A stretch of 22,665 bases of DNA from Rhodoplanes sp049284695. Its GTDB lineage: Bacteria; Pseudomonadota; Alphaproteobacteria; Rhizobiales; Xanthobacteraceae. The DNA lies in assembly GCA_049284695.1 (NCBI GenBank), contig JBAPYK010000421.1, positions 1 through 22,665 on the forward strand, in the 5' to 3' direction. The position numbers and the translations under genes are program-made. The notes beneath the pieces are model-generated. The model did not search any database. It was not told the origin of the DNA and saw only the letters and a list, made by a program, of their open reading frames with translations. Positions within the stretch are counted from its first letter, which is position 1, and every line of letters starts with the position of its first letter. Positions 6,972-15,104 of the stretch are shown here, in pieces.

Positions 6972-7958
6972 TCAAAGAGATCTAATCCCAAGCCAACGCA
7001 ACACCGCATATACCGCGGCCGACGAAATCAGCGCGGCAATGACGCCCGCCCAGAACCCGCTATCGGATTCGGAAAATGGCAGGCCGTGCAGGTTCATTCC
7101 GAATAATCCGGCGATCAGGGTCGGCGGCAGGAACAGGATCGTGACCACGGTGAGCACGTGCAGGTGACGGTTGCTTTCTTCGGCGAGCTGATGGGCGATC
7201 TCCTCCTGCAGAACCCGCGCGCGTTCGCGCAACGCCTCGATTTCATGATCGAGGCCGTCGAGCCGTTGCGACAGGCGCCCGGCGGCGAGACGCAGAGGTG
7301 GTTTCAGGTCGCCCGACCCCGACCGTTCAAGCCGATGAAAAAGCGTTCGCAGCCCCGAGAGCTGCCGGTGCATAGGAACGGCTTTCCGGCGAAGAATGCC
7401 GAGTTTTTGCCGGTGATCGCCCGTGTCGCTGTCCAAAATGCGCTCTTCGATCTGATCCATCTCGAGGGCGATTTCCCCCGCAAGATTGTCGATCGCTTGC
7501 GCGACGTGTTCGATGATGAGCTCGAAGAGGGAGGCGGCCGTTGCAACACGCTGGCCGTTCTGCAGCGCTTGCCGCGTCGCCTCGACCGCGTTCAGTGCGC
7601 GACGGCGCCCAGTGATGAGGTATCGTTCGGTCATCACGAAGTGCAAGAAGCCGAATTGATCCTCGACGCCGCTGAGAGTGCAGCACAAATCGGCGATGAC
7701 GCCGTAGACACAGGCGGCGCCGACGTGAAGCTGCAGATGATGGTGCCGTTGCACCATGGCGTCGATTGCTGCGGGCGGGAGGTCCGGAAGGGACTTCAAG
7801 AAAGCACAAGCGGGTGCCTCCACTAAGTTGAAGTGGAGCCACAACCACCCGTCTGGGTAATCGCCCAAGGGCTGATCAACGTCGAGTTCCTCGGCCGTTC
7901 CGTCGGCGCGTATTCTAAAAGCCCAGACTAACCCAGGCGATGGATGCGACATCAGCAT
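6972..7958 (-). CDS. CorA-family metal ion transporter, ZntB-like
   Basis: The 328-residue inner-membrane protein has the CorA layout: a long soluble N-terminal domain, an extended helical region rich in Glu, Arg and Leu (about 140-265), and two C-terminal membrane helices (about 268-288 and 302-322). The signature GMN is at 287-289 in GLFGMNLHGLPF, the filter of CorA-type channels. The general form (acidic N-terminal VWAFRI...GWLWLHFNL, LITGRRRAL) matches the ZntB branch, reported to move zinc, rather than classical Mg-selective CorA. The cation is uncertain. ATG 7958 is followed by another in-frame ATG at 7952; neither has a strong ribosome-binding site. It is divergent from the ptx operon and sits between pst and ptx. 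Confidence 0.85.
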   Translation of the reverse strand: MLMSHPSPGLVWAFRIRADGTAEELDVDQPLGDYPDGWLWLHFNLVEAPACAFLKSLPDLPPAAIDAMVQRHHHLQLHVGAACVYGVIADLCCTLSGVEDQFGFLHFVMTERYLITGRRRALNAVEATRQALQNGQRVATAASLFELIIEHVAQAIDNLAGEIALEMDQIEERILDSDTGDHRQKLGILRRKAVPMHRQLSGLRTLFHRLERSGSGDLKPPLRLAAGRLSQRLDGLDHEIEALRERARVLQEEIAHQLAEESNRHLHVLTVVTILFLPPTLIAGLFGMNLHGLPFSESDSGFWAGVIAALISSAAVYAVLRWLGIRSL

Positions 7959-8187
7959 TGGGTGAGCTTTACGCGATGCATTAGCCGTCGGTTAGGCTTT
8001 TGAGGCGGTCTCGTCAATAAAGGGCGCTATCCTGCAACGTGAGGAACAAAGGTTACGTGGAGAAAGGGGTGGCGGCGATCCGAACGTCGTCTCCTTGTCA
8101 TGCTGCTGCTGTAGTTCGTTAGGAGCGATCAAAAGGACATAACGTTTGGCATCGCCGAACGTCGGACGGCCGATCGACGAGGCAGGT
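7959..8187. promoter_or_regulatory. Divergent promoter region between the metal transporter and ptxA
   Basis: This 229-bp region must hold the ptx promoter and possibly that of the transporter gene. I find no full Pho box: the best match (TTGTCAT-GCTG-CTGCTGT, 8095-8112) has one good half-site and one poor one and sits very close to the start. No clear -35/-10 pair or LysR T-N11-A dyad was recognised, so how ptx is induced is not visible. Confidence 0.35.
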
Positions 8188-8949
8188 ATGCTGAGGCTCA
8201 ACGAAGTGGCCGTCACCTATCCGAGCGGGATCACGGCGCTTCATCCGACCAGCCTCGCATTTGTGGCGGGCCAGTTCACCGCGCTGGTCGGCGCGTCCGG
8301 CGCCGGCAAGTCGACGCTGCTGCGATGCCTTAATGGCCTTGTGCGGCCAACCCAAGGCGAAGTGGTCGCCGATGGCACAGGTTCGATCTTCGCTTCGCGC
8401 CGGGCTCTCCGGCAACACCGATGTCGAACTGGAATGATCTTCCAGCAGCATCATCTGATCGGCCGGCTCACCGTTCTGCAAAATGTGCTGATGGGTCGTC
8501 TCGCCGCGCACGGATTTCTACGATCAATTTTTCCCTTGCCGCGCACGGATCGGCTGCTCGCCCTGTCCGTGCTCGATCGCATCGGCCTGCTCGAGCGTGC
8601 GCTCGACCGCGCCGACCAGTTGTCCGGCGGCCAGCAGCAGCGCGTCGGCATCGCCCGGGCGATGGCCCAGCGGCCGCAAATTGTCCTTGCCGACGAGCCG
8701 GTGGCGAGCCTCGACCCGGCCAGCGCGGAAAAGGTGTTGGCGGACCTGCACCGGATCTGCCGCGAAGACGGCATCGCGGTGATCGTCAGTCTGCATCAGG
8801 TCGAATTCGCTCGGCGTTTCGCCGATCGCGTGATCGGCCTCGCTAATGGGCGCGTGCTGTTCGACGGAAGGCCCGGTCAGCTCGGGAGCGCAGCCTTCGC
8901 GAGAATCTATGAAACCGGGGCGTCCGGGGTCGCCGAAGCGGCCGAATAG
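8188..8949 (+). CDS. ptxA: Phosphite ABC transporter ATP-binding protein PtxA (PhnC-like)
   Basis: The 253-residue cytoplasmic ATPase has Walker A GASGAGKST (35-43), signature LSGGQQQR, Walker B IVLADEPVASLDP and switch histidine in SLHQVEFA. The sequence TLLRCLNGLVRPTQGEV and the QQHHLIGRLTVLQNVLMG block place it in the PhnC/PtxA family that imports phosphonates or phosphite. The downstream ptxD makes phosphite the likely substrate. ATG 8188 gives the usual start MLRLNEVAVTYPSG. However, an in-frame TTG at 8146 has a better Shine-Dalgarno (AAGGA, about 8 nt upstream) and would add 14 residues. It is the first gene of ptxABCDE. Confidence 0.93.
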   Translation: MLRLNEVAVTYPSGITALHPTSLAFVAGQFTALVGASGAGKSTLLRCLNGLVRPTQGEVVADGTGSIFASRRALRQHRCRTGMIFQQHHLIGRLTVLQNVLMGRLAAHGFLRSIFPLPRTDRLLALSVLDRIGLLERALDRADQLSGGQQQRVGIARAMAQRPQIVLADEPVASLDPASAEKVLADLHRICREDGIAVIVSLHQVEFARRFADRVIGLANGRVLFDGRPGQLGSAAFARIYETGASGVAEAAE

Positions 8950-8976
8950 GGCGTTCACAACCAAAAGGACATCGCC

Positions 8977-9849
8977 ATGAATCGTCGTGCTTTCCTGTTG
9001 GCCTCGATGCTCACGGCCGTTCCGCTCCTCGGCACGCGGGCGCTGGCGGAAGGCGGGGACCCGGCGCGGCTGCGCGTCGCGCTCCTGCCCGACGAGAACG
9101 CCTCAACCATCATTCAGAACGCGCAGCCGCTGAAGGCCTATCTCGAATCGACGCTGAAGAAGGACATCGAGCTCGTCGTCACGACGGACTACTCGTCGAT
9201 GATCGAAGCGATGCGGTTCGGGCGCATCGAGGTGGCGTATTTCGGGCCGCTGTCCTACGTCCTGGCGAAGCAGCGGGCGCCGAGCATCGAGCCGTTCGCG
9301 GTCGGTGTCGCGCAAGGGTCGCCTACTTATAAGAGCGTAATCGTCGTGCAGGCCGACGGCCCGGTAAAGGCGATCGCCGACATCCGCGGCAAGATGGTCG
9401 GCTTCGGGGACAACGCGTCGACCTCGAGCCACCTCATTCCGCGCGCTCTCTTGGCGCGCAACGGACTTATCGGCGAACGCGACTATAAGTACGTTCATCT
9501 CGGCGCTCATGATGCGGTCGCGCGGGCGGTTCAGGCAGGCCAGGTCCAGGCGGGCGGCCTCAGCCAGGAGATCTTCAAGAGACTGGTGGCGAAGGGGACG
9601 ATCGACGGCGCCAAGGTCGTCGTGCTCGCCGAGAGCGACCCGATTCCCAACTATCCGATGGTCATGCAGGGCGATCTCGCGCCGCCCCTCAAGGACGCCA
9701 TCCGCAAGGCGTTCCTCGACCTCAAAGATCCGGCGATCCTGAAGACGTTCCGTGCGGAAGGCTTTGTCGCGACCGATGATAAGGCCTACGACATCCTCCG
9801 CGAGACGGCGCGCGTGCTCGACCTCGATCTCACCACGTTGCGCGGATGA
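8977..9849 (+). CDS. ptxB: Phosphite-binding periplasmic protein PtxB (PhnD-like)
   Basis: The 290-residue protein has a signal peptide with a twin-arginine-looking start (MNRRAFLLASMLTAVPLLGTRALA, probable cleavage after residue 24). The body is a PhnD-type substrate-binding domain: LRVALLPDENASTI, TTDYSSMIEAMRFGRIEVAYFGPLSYVLA, the GDNASTSSHLIPRALL ligand loop and ESDPIPNYPMV. These are features shared by phosphate/phosphite/phosphonate receptors. It would deliver phosphite to PtxC/PtxA. AAGGA sits just upstream of ATG 8977, 27 nt after ptxA. Specificity is inferred from the adjacent dehydrogenase gene. Confidence 0.93.
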   Translation: MNRRAFLLASMLTAVPLLGTRALAEGGDPARLRVALLPDENASTIIQNAQPLKAYLESTLKKDIELVVTTDYSSMIEAMRFGRIEVAYFGPLSYVLAKQRAPSIEPFAVGVAQGSPTYKSVIVVQADGPVKAIADIRGKMVGFGDNASTSSHLIPRALLARNGLIGERDYKYVHLGAHDAVARAVQAGQVQAGGLSQEIFKRLVAKGTIDGAKVVVLAESDPIPNYPMVMQGDLAPPLKDAIRKAFLDLKDPAILKTFRAEGFVATDDKAYDILRETARVLDLDLTTLRG

Positions 9850-10643
9850 GCACGGCCTACGAGACGATTCTTGCGAAGGACGGCGCCGCACGTGCACAGC
9901 GCGGCGCCGTCTTCATGGCCACCATCGCCGTCGTGGTCGGCGCGATGTGGCTGACCGGTCTGCTCGACCCGGAGCGCTTCGCCGACGCTTGGCCGGCCGT
10001 CCGCCAATTGTCGAGCGAGATGTTTCCGCCCGATTTCAGCCGCCTGTCGAAATGGCTATGGCCGATCCTCGACACGCTCGCCATGTCGATCGCGGGAACC
10101 GCGGTCGCGGTCGCGCTGTCGCTGCCGGTGGCGCTGCTTGCGGCGAGCAACACCACGCCGCACCGCATCCTCTATCGGACCGCCCGTCTTCTCCTCAATC
10201 TGCTGCGCTCGATCCCTGAACTGATCATGGGCATCATCCTGGTCGCCATGGTCGGGTTCGGCGCGCTGCCGGGCGTGCTCGCGCTCGGGCTGCATTCGGT
10301 CGGCATGGTCGGCAAGTTCTTCGCCGAAAGCATCGAGCATGTCGACGCAAAACCGGTCGAGGCCGCCCGCGCGGCCGGCGCCACCGCGCCGCAAGTCGTC
10401 TGGCACGCCGTGTTGCCCCAGGTCATGCCGCAGCTTGCGGACATTACGATCTACCGCTGGGAGTATAATTTCCGCGCCTCCACGGTGCTCGGCGCGGTCG
10501 GCGCGGGCGGCATCGGCTTCGAGTTGATCGCGGCGCTGCGGGTCCTCGAATACCCGCAAGTCTCGGCGATTCTGATCTGCATTCTGGTCTGCGTCACCGC
10601 TGTCGACGGGCTCGGCGCGGCGCTGCGGCGCGCGTTGCAATAG
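9846..10643 (+). CDS. ptxC: Phosphite ABC transporter permease PtxC (PhnE-like)
   Basis: The 265-residue inner-membrane permease has hydrophobic segments near 21-40, 75-100, 115-135, 138-158 and 235-258. The coupling motif VEAARAAGATAPQVVWHAVLPQVMP (from residue 171) and the PhnE-like YRWEYNFRASTVLGAVGAGGIGFEL identify the family. Its ATG overlaps the ptxB stop in an ATGA junction (9846-9849), indicating coupled translation with the receptor. It completes the importer with PtxA and PtxB. Confidence 0.93.
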   Translation: MSTAYETILAKDGAARAQRGAVFMATIAVVVGAMWLTGLLDPERFADAWPAVRQLSSEMFPPDFSRLSKWLWPILDTLAMSIAGTAVAVALSLPVALLAASNTTPHRILYRTARLLLNLLRSIPELIMGIILVAMVGFGALPGVLALGLHSVGMVGKFFAESIEHVDAKPVEAARAAGATAPQVVWHAVLPQVMPQLADITIYRWEYNFRASTVLGAVGAGGIGFELIAALRVLEYPQVSAILICILVCVTAVDGLGAALRRALQ

Positions 10644-10656
10644 GGGATTCCACGCC

Positions 10657-11670
10657 ATGTCGTTGCCATGGGTCGTGGTGACCAATCGGGCTTTTCCGGA
10701 AACCTGCGCGCTGCTCGCGCCGTATGCGCGCCTCGACGCCAATCCTTCGATCGAGCCGTGGTCCTATGCCGAGGTGCGGGCGCGCTGCAGCACGGCGAGC
10801 GGTCTTCTCGCCTTCATGACCGACCGCCTCGATGCGGCGTTCTTCGCGGCGTGTCCGGCGCTGCGCGTCGTCGGCGCGGCGCTCAAGGGCTACGACAACA
10901 TCGATGTCGCCGCGGCGACCGACGCCGGCGTGTGGGTCACGATCGTGCCCGATCTGCTGACCGTGCCGACGGCGGAACTCGCGATTGGTCTGATGCTGGC
11001 GCTGTCCCGTCACATCGTGGCCGGCGATCGCAGCATCCGTGAGCAAGAGTTCGGCGGGTGGCGTCCGCAATTCTATGGCGCCGGGGTCGCCGGTTCGACG
11101 GTGGGACTTGTGGGCCTCGGGAGCGTGGGCCGTGCGATCGCGGAGCGCCTCGTTCCGTTCGGATGCACAATGCTGGCGCACGATATGGGGGTGAGGGATT
11201 TGCCGCCGAAGCTCGCCCCGCACCTGACGCTCACCGATTTCGCAACGCTGCTCGCAGAGTCCGATTATATCGTGCTGGCGCTGCCGCTCACGGCGGAGAC
11301 ACAGCATCTGATCGATGCCGACGCCATCCGGCAGATGAAGCGGGGAGCGCGCATCGTCAATCCGGCCCGCGGTTCGCTGGTCGACGAGCGAGCCGTGGCG
11401 TCCGCCTTGGCGGACGGGCAGCTTGCGGGCTATGCCGCCGACGTCTTCGAATGTGAAGACTGGGCGCGGCGCGATCGGCCGGCGACCATCGAGGCGCGCT
11501 TGCGCGCGAGCGGCGCGCCGACGGTGCTCACGCCGCATATCGGATCGGCGGTGGCGGATATTCGCCGCCAGATCGAACTGTCTGCCGCCCGCAGCATCGT
11601 CGACGTGCTGGTCGGGCGCAGGCCGCGACACGCGCTGAATGCGCCGAAAGCGGTGCGTGCGGCATGTTGA
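10657..11670 (+). CDS. ptxD: NAD-dependent phosphite dehydrogenase PtxD
   Basis: The 337-residue cytoplasmic enzyme oxidises phosphite with NAD and water to phosphate and NADH. It belongs to the D-2-hydroxyacid dehydrogenase family but carries PtxD-specific blocks: ALKGYDNIDV, PDLLTVPTAELAIGL, GWRPQFYG and GYAADVFECEDWA. Residues equivalent to the Pseudomonas stutzeri active site are all present: Lys77, Met54, Trp135, Tyr140, Arg238, Glu267, His294 and Ser297. The Rossmann glycine motif GLGSVG is at 153-158. Asp176, at the end of the second strand of the nucleotide fold, where P. stutzeri has Glu175, argues for NAD over NADP. AGGGGA lies 10-15 nt before the ATG. It is 13 nt after ptxC and overlaps ptxE by 7 nt. 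Confidence 0.96.
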   Translation: MSLPWVVVTNRAFPETCALLAPYARLDANPSIEPWSYAEVRARCSTASGLLAFMTDRLDAAFFAACPALRVVGAALKGYDNIDVAAATDAGVWVTIVPDLLTVPTAELAIGLMLALSRHIVAGDRSIREQEFGGWRPQFYGAGVAGSTVGLVGLGSVGRAIAERLVPFGCTMLAHDMGVRDLPPKLAPHLTLTDFATLLAESDYIVLALPLTAETQHLIDADAIRQMKRGARIVNPARGSLVDERAVASALADGQLAGYAADVFECEDWARRDRPATIEARLRASGAPTVLTPHIGSAVADIRRQIELSAARSIVDVLVGRRPRHALNAPKAVRAAC

Positions 11671-12527
11671 ACCTGACGCACGTTCGCTCGTTTTTGGCCG
11701 TTTTAGACGGGGGTGGGTTCCGTGCGGCGGCGCGCCAGCTCGAAGTGTCCCCTTCGACGCTTGTGGATCACATCAATCAACTGGAGGCAGAACTCACCGC
11801 GCCTTTGCTGGTGCGAAAGCGCGGCGGGTTCGCCCCGACCTCGCAAGGTCTTGCCTTCCTGCCGCTCGCGCGCGCGCTCGTGGCGACCGCGGAACGGGCC
11901 CGCGACGTCGTCGCGGGCTGTCCGTTGCGCATCGCCGCCGCGAGCAATGTCGGCATCTATTTGCTGCAATCCATCCTCGCCTCGTTCAAGCAAGCCGAAG
12001 CATATCCCACGGAGCTGTGGATTGGGCGCAACCCCGATGTGGCCGAACGGATCGGCGGCGGCCGCGCCGATGTCGGGCTGATGGAATGGTGGGACGACCG
12101 GCGTGGCTTCCTCGCCCGCACTTGGCGGCGCGAACCCCTCGTTGTCATCGTCGGGCCGGGTCATCCCTGGGCAGCCCGCACGACGGCGAGCGTGGCGGAT
12201 CTCCTCGGCGAGCGGATGCTCGGCGGAGAGCCCGGCACCGGCACCGGCACATTGCTGCGGCAAGTCATTGGCGCGAGCGCCGACCGCATCGAGACGATCA
12301 ATGGATTCGGCAGCACCGAGGCCGTCAAGCGCGCGGTGCGGGCGGGGCTCGGCGTTTCGCTCGTCCTTGCGTCTTCGGTGGCGGACGAAGTCGCCGCGGG
12401 GCATCTTGTCGCCCTGCCGCTCGCCGACGCCGATCTCGTCAAGGAGATCAAACTGATCGTACCGGCGCCGCTTCCCGCCACATCGGCGGCGGCGCGGTTC
12501 GCCGCGCATGCGCTCGGCCACATCTGA
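11664..12527 (+). CDS. ptxE: LysR-family regulator PtxE
   Basis: The 287-residue regulator has an N-terminal winged helix-turn-helix (MLNLTHVRSFLAVLDGGGFR, recognition helix around SPSTLVDHINQLE, residues 29-41) and a C-terminal LysR effector domain with LRIAAASNVGIYLL, RADVGLMEWW and GFGSTEAVKRAVRAGLGVSLV. Its place as last gene of ptxABCDE matches the P. stutzeri operon. The start codon overlaps the end of ptxD (ATGTTGA, 11664-11670), so it is co-translated. It probably controls ptx, perhaps in response to phosphite or phosphate, but neither ligand nor binding site is visible. Confidence 0.88.
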   Translation: MLNLTHVRSFLAVLDGGGFRAAARQLEVSPSTLVDHINQLEAELTAPLLVRKRGGFAPTSQGLAFLPLARALVATAERARDVVAGCPLRIAAASNVGIYLLQSILASFKQAEAYPTELWIGRNPDVAERIGGGRADVGLMEWWDDRRGFLARTWRREPLVVIVGPGHPWAARTTASVADLLGERMLGGEPGTGTGTLLRQVIGASADRIETINGFGSTEAVKRAVRAGLGVSLVLASSVADEVAAGHLVALPLADADLVKEIKLIVPAPLPATSAAARFAAHALGHI

Positions 12528-12605
12528 GCCGAAACTCGGTTGCCCTCGATGCTTGATGGGGAACTGAGTCACTAACGCTCGGCCGCCGTACATCAAAACT
12601 AATCA

Positions 12606-12638
12606 GCTGCGCTGAACCACGAGACAAGGAAGCGCAGC
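12606..12638. repeat. Perfect 8-bp inverted repeat between ptxE and the acyl-CoA genes
   Basis: GCTGCGCT (12606-12613) and AGCGCAGC (12631-12638) are exact complements with a 17-nt loop, in the 198-bp gap after ptxE. No T-run follows, so it is not a standard terminator. It could be an operator or an RNA hairpin. A TTGACG at 12689-12694 might be a -35 for the next gene, but no good -10 follows it. Confidence 0.35.
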
Positions 12639-12725
12639 GGTGCGACACTTCCGGCGTCGCCAAGCGGCGCGCCGGTCTGCATGTCACATTGACGCGTTTC
12701 CCACTCGTCCCATCCGAGCTTCCCG

Positions 12726-13862
12726 ATGATCCTTAACGAGCAACAATCGATGATCCGCGAGACCGCCCGGCGGTTTGCGCGCGAACAGCTCAGGCCCAAC
12801 TCCGCCCGCTGGGACCGCGACAGCGTTTTCCCGCGCGATGCGCTGACGGCGATGGGGCGGCTCGGCTTTCTCGGCATGACGGTGCCGGAAGAATGGGGCG
12901 GGCTCGGCGCCGATGCGGTGTCGCTCGCGGTTGCGCTCGAGGAAATCGCCGCAGGAGACGCCGCCTGCGCCACGATCATGAGCGGGCACAACTCGGTCGG
13001 CTGCATGCCGATCGCTGCGTTTGGCACGCGCGAACAGAAGGAGCGCTTCCTGCGGCCGATGGCGCAAGGGACGATGTTGTCTGCGTTCTGCCTGACCGAA
13101 CCCCAGGGAGGCTCCGATGTTGCGGCGATGACGGCGCGGGCGCGGCGCGACGGCGACGACTACATTCTCTCCGGTACGAAGCAGTTCATCACCACCGGCA
13201 AGCATGCGCAGGTCGCCCGGGTGTTCGCCAAGACCGCGCCGGAAGCGGGCAGCAGGGGCATCACCGCCTTCATCGTGCCGACCGACACGCCTGGCTACGC
13301 CGTCGGCCGGATCGAGTCGAAAATGGGCCAGCACGCCTCCGACACCTGCCAGATCGTCCTGGAGGACGTGCGGTTGCCGGCATCGCTCCGCCTTGGCGAG
13401 GAGGGGCAGGGCTATCGCATCGCTCTGTCGAACCTCGAGGGCGGGCGCATCGGCATTGCCGCCCAGGCGGTCGGAATCGCGCAAGCGGCCTTCGAGGCGG
13501 CGTTCGCCTATGCGCGCGAACGCATCACCTTCGGCCAGCCGATCATCGAGCATCAGGCGGTCGGGTTTCGCCTTGCCGCGATGGCGACCCGCATCGAAGC
13601 GGCGCGCCAGCTTGTGCTGCATGCCGCCGCGCTGCGCGACCGCGCGGCGCCGTGTCTCAAGGAGGCGTGCATGGCGAAGCTGGTCGCCTCCGAAGCGGCC
13701 GAGTGGGTGTGCTCGGAAGCGATCCAGACCCTCGGCGGTTATGGATATCTCAGCGATTTTCCGGTCGAGCAGCTTTATCGTGACGCCCGCGTCACGCGGA
13801 TTTACGAAGGGACGAACGACATCCAGCACCTGGTCATTCTGCGCGAATTGACCAAGTCCTGA
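12726..13862 (+). CDS. Acyl-CoA dehydrogenase
   Basis: The 378-residue FAD flavoenzyme oxidises an acyl-CoA thioester at the alpha-beta carbons, passing electrons to ETF. Family signatures are visible: AFCLTEPQGGSD (FAD/substrate loop), the ITTGKHAQVA region, ERITFGQPIIEHQAVGFRLA, QTLGGYGYLSDFPVEQLYRD and RIYEGTNDIQ, whose Glu is in the catalytic-base position of short-chain and related dehydrogenases. Length is typical. The ATG at 12726 has no evident Shine-Dalgarno; a second ATG eight codons later is possible. It is followed 18 nt later by a CoA-transferase family gene, so the two probably act on the same acyl-CoA. Chain length or branching is not readable. Confidence 0.92.
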   Translation: MILNEQQSMIRETARRFAREQLRPNSARWDRDSVFPRDALTAMGRLGFLGMTVPEEWGGLGADAVSLAVALEEIAAGDAACATIMSGHNSVGCMPIAAFGTREQKERFLRPMAQGTMLSAFCLTEPQGGSDVAAMTARARRDGDDYILSGTKQFITTGKHAQVARVFAKTAPEAGSRGITAFIVPTDTPGYAVGRIESKMGQHASDTCQIVLEDVRLPASLRLGEEGQGYRIALSNLEGGRIGIAAQAVGIAQAAFEAAFAYARERITFGQPIIEHQAVGFRLAAMATRIEAARQLVLHAAALRDRAAPCLKEACMAKLVASEAAEWVCSEAIQTLGGYGYLSDFPVEQLYRDARVTRIYEGTNDIQHLVILRELTKS

Positions 13863-13880
13863 CCGGATCGAAACGACGCG

Positions 13881-14990
13881 ATGCCTCCACTCACCGGGAT
13901 CAAGGTGTTCGATTTCAGCACGCTGCTGCCGGGACCGCTCGCGAGCCTTGTCCTGGCCGAAGCGGGCGCCGTGGTCACCAAGGTCGAGCGACCGGGCGGC
14001 GATGAGATGCGCCACTACGCCGGTCCGTTCGGCGAGGCGAGCGCGAACTTCGCGCTGCTCAATCGCGGCAAGGCGAGTCTCTGTCTCGACCTCAAATCGC
14101 CGGACGACCGCAAGCGCCTCGACCCCTGTCTCGCCGGCGCCGACATTCTCATCGAACAGTTCCGGCCGGGCGTGATGGAGCGCATGGGGCTCGGCTACGA
14201 TCGGCTGCGGGCGATCAATCCTGGCCTCATCTACTGCTCGATCTCGGGCTACGGTCAGGACGGACCGCTGCGTGACCGAGCGGGCCACGACCTCAATTTC
14301 ATGGCCGAGACGGGAGCGCTGTCGCTCGGTTGCGGCAGCGACGGGGCGCCGGTCATTCCGCCCGCGCTTATCGCCGATATCGCGGGCGGCGCCTATCCGG
14401 CGCTTATCAACATTCTGCTCGCCTTGCTCCAGCGTGGGACGACTGGCCAAGGCTGCCGCCTCGACATTGCGATGGCCGACAATCTGTTCACTCTGATGTT
14501 TTGGGGTTTGGCTGCCGGCTTCACCCATGACGACTGGCCGCGGCCGGGCAACGAACTGCTCACCGGCGGCTCGCCGCGCTATCAGATCTACCGCACCGCC
14601 GACGGTCGATTCATCGCCGCTGCGCCGCTCGAGGAGCGCTTCTGGCAGTGCTTCTGCGATGCCGTCGGACTGCCCGCCGAGGGACGCGATGATCGCCGCG
14701 ATCCGCGCGCTGTCATCGATGCCGTCGCCGCGCGCATCGGCTCCGCTACCGCGGAGGCGTGGCGCGCCCGGTTTGCCGGTCTCGACGCCTGCGTCTCCGT
14801 CGTGACGTCGTTGCGCGAGGCAGTCAGCCATCCGCACTTCGTTGCGCGCGGCCTGTTTACGCGCCGGGTCGCCGACGGCGCCGGTCGCGCCATTCCGGCA
14901 TTGCCGGTTCCGGTCGCGCCGGCCTTTCGCACCGGTGAGGAGAGGCTCGGCTATCCTCGTCTCGGCGATGCCAACGACCGAGAGCCGTGA
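13881..14990 (+). CDS. CaiB/BaiF family III CoA-transferase or acyl-CoA racemase
   Basis: The 369-residue protein begins with the family's IKVFDFSTLLPGPLASLVLAEAGAVVTKVE and holds NRGKASLCLDLK and GHDLNFMAETG. Asp137 in the latter matches the catalytic Asp of type III CoA-transferases in this motif. His136 and Asp166 (in IADIAGG) are spaced 30 residues apart, as are the catalytic His126/Asp156 pair of alpha-methylacyl-CoA racemases, so racemase activity is a real alternative. It follows the acyl-CoA dehydrogenase in the same unit: a transferase would activate the acid for dehydrogenation, while a racemase would set the stereochemistry of a 2-methylacyl-CoA. The start at 13881 has only a weak ribosome-binding site. 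Confidence 0.85.
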   Translation: MPPLTGIKVFDFSTLLPGPLASLVLAEAGAVVTKVERPGGDEMRHYAGPFGEASANFALLNRGKASLCLDLKSPDDRKRLDPCLAGADILIEQFRPGVMERMGLGYDRLRAINPGLIYCSISGYGQDGPLRDRAGHDLNFMAETGALSLGCGSDGAPVIPPALIADIAGGAYPALINILLALLQRGTTGQGCRLDIAMADNLFTLMFWGLAAGFTHDDWPRPGNELLTGGSPRYQIYRTADGRFIAAAPLEERFWQCFCDAVGLPAEGRDDRRDPRAVIDAVAARIGSATAEAWRARFAGLDACVSVVTSLREAVSHPHFVARGLFTRRVADGAGRAIPALPVPVAPAFRTGEERLGYPRLGDANDREP

Positions 14991-15104
14991 ATGAGGCAGG
15001 CTCGCAAGCTTGTGCGGCCGAGATGAACGCGACGTGGGCCTCACGACTGGCCAGACTATTCGCGCGCGTTTCGGTCAGAGCCGTACGGCGTGGTCCGGCG
15101 AGCG

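Noticed and set aside
8095..8112. Possible Pho box upstream of ptxA
   Set aside because: Only one half-site is good; the second matches 4 of 7 bases and spacing to the start is poor.
8188..10643. Phosphonate (Phn) import for a C-P lyase
   Set aside because: No phnG-M or other phosphonate-degrading genes are present; the operon instead continues into ptxD and ptxE.
10657..11670. Ordinary D-2-hydroxyacid dehydrogenase such as glyoxylate reductase
   Set aside because: PtxD-specific blocks and all expected active-site residues, plus the ptxABC-ptxE context, make phosphite dehydrogenase far more likely.
12684..15044. 786-codon open frame on the minus strand opposite the acyl-CoA genes
   Set aside because: It is antisense to two clear genes; its sequence is Arg/Asp/His-rich without domains, as expected for a shadow frame in high-GC DNA.
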